64,000 nt of DNA from Gordionus sp. m RMFG-2023 (taxonomy: Eukaryota > Nematomorpha > Gordioida > Chordodea > Parachordodidae). Positions 60,601 through 64,000 of the stretch are shown here, piece after piece; positions within the stretch are counted from its first letter, which is position 1, and every line of letters starts with the position of its first letter. The stretch is taken from assembly GCF_954871325.1 (NCBI RefSeq), contig NC_088777.1, positions 37,363,366 to 37,427,365 on the forward strand. Direction: 5' to 3'. The translations under genes and the position numbers were made by a program. The notes below the pieces were generated by a model that made no database searches, had not been told where the DNA came from, and worked only from the letters and a program-made list of their open reading frames with translations.

Positions 60601-63529
60601 AAACTTAAAATTTGAAATTGTAAAAAAAAATTTACACAATCGATCCACCGGAAAAAATATTTTTCCGATCCAATCCACTCCATAAACAAAAAATAATCAC
60701 ATTCCATTCCAAAGTTTTCGGAGTTTGCAGACCTCAACTTTAAAGTCTCTAAATGATTCTCTAGTCTAAAATTCTGACTCCAATCTTTAACACATACTAA
60801 AACTGTTGTTGAAATAATAGTTAGAATAAGCTTAATATCAAAAACTGATTGAAAAGCAAAAATAGCCATAAACCTTTAAATAAAATAAAAGTTTAAATTT
60901 ATTTTTATAATTCAATGTGAACTTTTGGAAAATACCTACGCCTTTCGAAAATATTTATAATCAATTTCCTTAAAAAAAATAAATACGCTGGCCTCGCCAA
61001 CACTATGTTCATTCCTATCGTTACCAATACCCTAGGCATGTTTGGAAACGAGACCCTCAATTTCATTAAAATCATAGGAAAAAAAATGTGACAGATCTCA
61101 GGGGACCCCAATGAAGAATTTTACCTTCGCCAGCAGATTTCCCTGGGAATTTGCCGGTCTAATTTTTTAAGTATTCACTCTTCTCTTGGATGATATATAC
61201 CCCCCTTTTTTTTAAAAAATATATATTTTTTTTTATAGTCCTTTTTAATGTCTACATAGATTATATATATATTATATATTTATTTTTTTTATATTTAATT
61301 TTTAATATATCCATTTTAATATATATTTTTTAATCCTATGTAATTTAATGATTATGAATAAATAATAAAGTTATAAAAAAAAAATTAATTAACCTAAATC
61401 TAGAAATTGTTTGATATTTTAAAAAATTGTGTTAAAAGAATGAGAAATGATTTTTAAGGTTTAAAGCAGAAGCTGAAATCAGGGTTTTCTAATCGGAAGG
61501 AGATATGACGTAAGATCGACACTGAAATTGGATGGAGGGAGGTAGTTATGAAGACATTATTAAAAATGAAGCTGATTAGTTTTGATTTGGATTTAACTGG
61601 GATATCATCCTCTCCTCCTTTGGCTAATTTGATTTGGTGGTCGAGATAATATTTTATCTTTCGCGTAGGAGCCCTGAGATCTTGTGCTACGCTTCAGAAT
61701 TTAGGTCTAATATTGAATTCAATATAATGCTTGTTCTGCGAAACATGCCAGCCCATTGGGCCATATAGAGTAGCTCGAGCTGTTTTATCGGCTTCTTATT
61801 CGGCTGAACAATTTAATAACACCAGTCCTCAATATACTCAATATGGGATTTATAAGAATTTAGTACATTTTATTTACATGAACCAACATAATTAGATCAT
61901 AAAATTTAGGGATTTTCGACTCTTGAAAGCGTAATACAAATTTCTATTGGTGGTTAAAAGTGGTCCAAGTTAATATAATAATAATTGATGATAAAAATGT
62001 ATCGATATCGAAAATTATTAAAAAGATGTGTTCATATTATTGGAGATTTTTAAGGGAAACTTAGAAATACTTAAAAAATAAAGATTTGTAAATAATGCGT
62101 TAAGAATTAGTAAAATAATTTCTAAAATGCTATTCAATGAAGGATATTGGATTTTAATTATTGGCCAAAAACTGTATGATTTGGCACATTATATAATAAG
62201 CTTTTGTAAATATATTTTTTTCTCTTTCTTTCCATATCCATCCACTATCTAAAATAAGTAGAATTTTTTAAATTTTATTACCATGTTGTATATCGGCCCT
62301 TTCTTTTGTTTGAACGCTACTGGAACCACTCCCTAGCGAAACTCTAGGGGAAGGTTTTCGAGACGGCGCAATGCCGCCTCCTCCGGCTTTCTTGATCTTG
62401 CCTGCTATACCCGTCATTTTCATTTTGTTAACCTATGATATAATTCATAAGTAGTATTAACTAACAAAATTTATTTTAATAGATCTTGACTTTCAAATAA
62501 AACAGTTGCTATTATTGAATCATTTGTTAATTACTAATAATTTTATATTTATGCTACCTATTAGAATGAAGCCTAATAATTTATTTATATAAAGTATAAT
62601 CATTTATTTATCTATTAATATTTAGTCCGATTATTAAGTATATTAATTTTTTAATCGATTGTATTTGATAAATTTTGTGAGTTTTAAAAATAATTTTGAT
62701 AATTTACAATTCTTAGTAGCAGTAGTAGTAGAAATATTAATTAAAAACGATCTTCGGTAAAAAATTATAAGCATACCAATTTTTGAGGAGTAGACTCGGT
62801 CATCGGAATAACTTTTCTTTCTTGAATAATATTAGATTCGGGGTTTAACAATCCCCTTTTCGCGTTCAACATATAGTTTTTCTTTAAATTAAAAAAAATA
62901 AATAATATACTAGTTGAATAAAGGTTACTAATCAATCAATAATATGAAGTATAAGGGTATAATCCTTGCCTATCTTCGGGCCGGGCCTAATTCTATTTAA
63001 AATAATCGAGCCGGGCCTAATATTTTTTTTTAAAAAATCGGGCCGGGTCAGGTCGGACCTTGGAAATATTTTTAAATATATCTAAATTTATCAATTTTAT
63101 ATTGAATTTTTTATGTAAAATAAAAATATTTGATTTTATTTATTGAAACTAAACGACATATAACATATGTCTTTTATTTTGAGTAATTATAAAGATTAAT
63201 TTCTATATTTAAATAAGGCTGGGTCGGTATATTTTTTTAAAAAAAATTTCGGGTTCAAGCCGGACCGACAAAACTTTTTAAAAAAAATTCGGGCCGGGCC
63301 GGGCTTGAAAAATTAGGCCCGATGCAGATCACTACTATAAATATCTAAAATATGAGAAAAAGAAAACAAATATGAAGAAGTGAACATTTATCAAAGATTA
63401 TTATAAACTTGGCTCAATATAAATTTATTGGTAGTTATTTATAAATTTTCTCAAAATAAAAGTGTGAAAAAGTTTTATACCTCTTCATTAATAGCATCGC
63501 AAGCTCCTTCATCACCTAAATCAGTTAAT
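48619..63529 (-). CDS. PLD1: Phospholipase D1-type enzyme, 3' part, 15 exons
   Basis: Exons on the - strand: 63529-63481, 62881-62777, 62432-62282, 58663-58479, 57558-57339, 57207-57127, 56222-56104, 55764-55654, 54428-54318, 53632-53544, 53316-53153, 53009-52942, 52010-51787, 49661-49544 and 49062-48619. All are GT-AG with agreeing phases (about 745 residues). The first exon begins LTDLGDEG, just after the first HKD motif, which lies off the window with the PX and PH parts. A loop of about 230 residues follows (Gly/Ser-rich, KIKKAGGGG), as in PLD1. Then come [86 protein letters not shown], the second HKD motif ([20 protein letters not shown]) and [12 protein letters not shown]. It ends APSTVFT, like the conserved short C-terminus of PLDs. 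The enzyme hydrolyses phosphatidylcholine to phosphatidic acid and choline at membranes. No break was seen. Confidence 0.95.
49735..50045. repeat. GGGCT-rich worn repeat in a PLD intron
   Basis: GGCCTGGATT, GGGCTTGAGCTGGGCTTAAG, ATCTGGGCTTGGG and GGGCCGGGTTTAG words at both sides of an AT-rich centre suggest a decayed MITE of the GGGCC group. Ends not defined. Confidence 0.4.
51037..51565. mobile_element. hAT MITE of the CAGAGACCTG family, 529 bp
   Basis: Begins CAGAGACCTGCAACAGGCCC and ends ACACCCAGGTCTCTG, flanked by ATATATGG at 51029-51036 and 51566-51573. GC-rich words (CCCGGGCCGGG, CTGGACCAGGTCCAGG, CCGGGCCAGGCC) are crowded near the ends; the centre is AT-rich and non-coding. Related copies lie at 63580-63812 and probably 54634-54925. 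Confidence 0.9.
52011..52941. other. PLD intron, 931 bp, nothing recognised
   Basis: AT-rich intron between the exon ending in ELNGNL and the second HKD exon. No repeat with ends seen. Confidence 0.6.
54634..54925. mobile_element. Worn MITE related to the CAGAGACCTG family
   Basis: The left end has GAAACCTACAGGTCTGGACC; the right end has CGACCTCTGCAGGTTGATGG. Inverted, these share ACCTRCAG and GGTC words with the 63580-63812 element. The interior has CAGGGCCG and GAGCCAGGC words. No clear duplication. Confidence 0.45.
56421..56909. mobile_element. Probable non-autonomous hAT with TAACTAGTTA repeats
   Basis: The left end reads TAGTGTTGTTAAAG, identical at its start to the 223-bp MITE family. 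The right end, inverted, reads TAGTGCTAGTTACACCC. Near the right end GTAACTAG and TAACTAGTTA words recur. The target duplication could not be matched, so the outer limits are tentative. It lies in a PLD intron. Confidence 0.5.
58664..62281. other. PLD intron, 3.6 kb, no further gene supported
   Basis: Largest PLD intron. It holds the MITE at 59919-60230. Short open frames at 60582-61111 on the - strand lack family features; the stretch at 60610-60710 (GGAAAAAATATTTTTCC, GATCCAATCC) looks like a worn repeat. A run of 11 C lies at 58345-58355 just downstream of the neighbouring exon. The rest shows nothing recognisable. Confidence 0.5.
59919..60230. mobile_element. hAT MITE of the CAGTGGCGTAGC group, 312 bp
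   Basis: Begins CAGTGGGGGGTGG and ends TTCTTAGCTACGCCACTG, flanked by GTATAATG at 59911-59918 and 60231-60238. GGACCCCTCCC and GGACCCCCTC words lie near the two ends. Non-coding. The terminus resembles that of the hAT fossil at 15899. Confidence 0.9.
62965..63340. mobile_element. GGGCC-rich non-autonomous element in a PLD intron
   Basis: The left side has TCTTCGGGCCGGGCCTAATT; the right side, inverted, has TGATCTGCATCGGGCCTAAT, an imperfect inverted pair. Several CGGGCCGGG words lie inside each end around an AT-rich centre. Limits are approximate because no duplication was found. Confidence 0.55.
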
Positions 63530-63579
63530 CTTAATTTTAAAGAAAATATTTATATTATACCCATAATTGTTATATATAT

Positions 63580-63812
63580 CAGAGACCTGCAGAGGTACCA
63601 TTTGAACGGCCCAACATGGATTTTTTTAAAATATGTTACATTAATTTTTATAGCTAATAGTGGCGATTTTAAATATTCGGTTTTAAAATATACAGTCTGC
63701 CGGGTATTTTTTAAAAAAATATATAGGCCCGGGTATCAATATAAAAAAATTTTATAGACCAGGCCCGTGTATATTTATAAAAATCAACCCGGGCTGGGCC
63801 TATAGGTCTCTG
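63580..63812. mobile_element. hAT MITE of the CAGAGACCTG family, 233 bp
   Basis: Begins CAGAGACCTGCAGAGG and ends CCTATAGGTCTCTG, with ATATATAT on both sides (weak evidence as a duplication because the sequence is so simple). GGCCCGGG/CCCGGGC words near the ends. It lies just upstream of the first PLD exon in the window. Confidence 0.75.
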
Positions 63813-64000
63813 ATATATATTATATAATAGGGAATATAAATATTGGAGAATATACTCAACTTTACGATAATAAATTTTAAATCCTTACCACTAGTTAATA
63901 AAAAAAAGAAGTCAACCAGAGTATGAATCCTAAACTAAGGTCCAGGTCTTATCCGGTTTCTGAAAAATTAAAAAAAATTCTAGTTCCAGCTTAAAAAGAT
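63813..64000. other. Right edge, PLD intron sequence
   Basis: AT-rich; GGTCCAGGTCTTATCCGG near 63940 may be another worn MITE end. The exon with the first HKD motif is not reached. Confidence 0.5.

Noticed and set aside
60582-61111. - strand frames as an extra PLD exon
   Set aside because: They do not match any PLD region, and the flanking exons (62432-62282 and 58663-58479) already join in phase.

Overview
The window looks like nuclear DNA from an invertebrate animal. It is very AT-rich and holds spliced host genes with GT-AG introns, some only 40-43 bases long, set in a sea of DNA transposons and a few LTR elements. The encoded HCN-type channel resembles arthropod Ih sequences more than vertebrate ones (for example its [11 protein letters not shown] and RKTME..AAERL stretches). 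The exact group cannot be settled from sequence alone.

Host genes, left to right. (1) The 3' end of an HCN/Ih pacemaker-channel gene on the + strand (four exons, 1-5422; C-linker, cyclic-nucleotide-binding domain and C-terminal tail). (2) A small unrecognised four-exon gene on the - strand (8733-7604, 192 codons, phases consistent). (3) A complete RanBP3-like gene on the - strand (nine exons, 38129-34943, 414 codons) with FG motifs and a Ran-binding domain. (4) The 3' two-thirds of a phospholipase D1-type gene on the - strand (fifteen exons, 63529-48619), containing the linker loop, the second HKD motif and the C-terminus; the first HKD motif lies beyond the right edge.

Between and inside these genes lie transposons. 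hAT superfamily elements dominate. At least seven have clear terminal inverted repeats plus 8-bp target-site duplications that I could read directly (2999-3221, 9118-10051, 12346-14373, 29315-33517, 30813-32352, 47255-47821, 51037-51565, 59919-60230). Older hAT transposase fossils lie at 2.2, 6.9 and 16.4-17.3 kb. A Tigger/pogo fossil (45.5 kb), a Tc1/mariner fossil (26 kb) and a LINE ORF1 fragment (17.4 kb) are also present. Two broken Ty3/gypsy elements lie on the - strand (about 17.8-22.1 kb and 39.7-45.4 kb). The second carries a recent, non-coding LTR element (41868-43855) with near-identical LTRs and a 5-bp duplication.

The most striking structure is a nest of three elements at 27.8-34.1 kb. 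A foldback element with arms of about 600 bp has its right arm split by a 4.2-kb hAT element (A), whose transposase gene is in turn split by a 1.5-kb hAT element (B). A, B and several small non-autonomous elements share the terminal core AGNGTTGTTAAA but carry different arrays of subterminal repeats. No CRISPR array, rRNA, tRNA or operon-like organisation was seen, and I found no convincing new multi-gene system.
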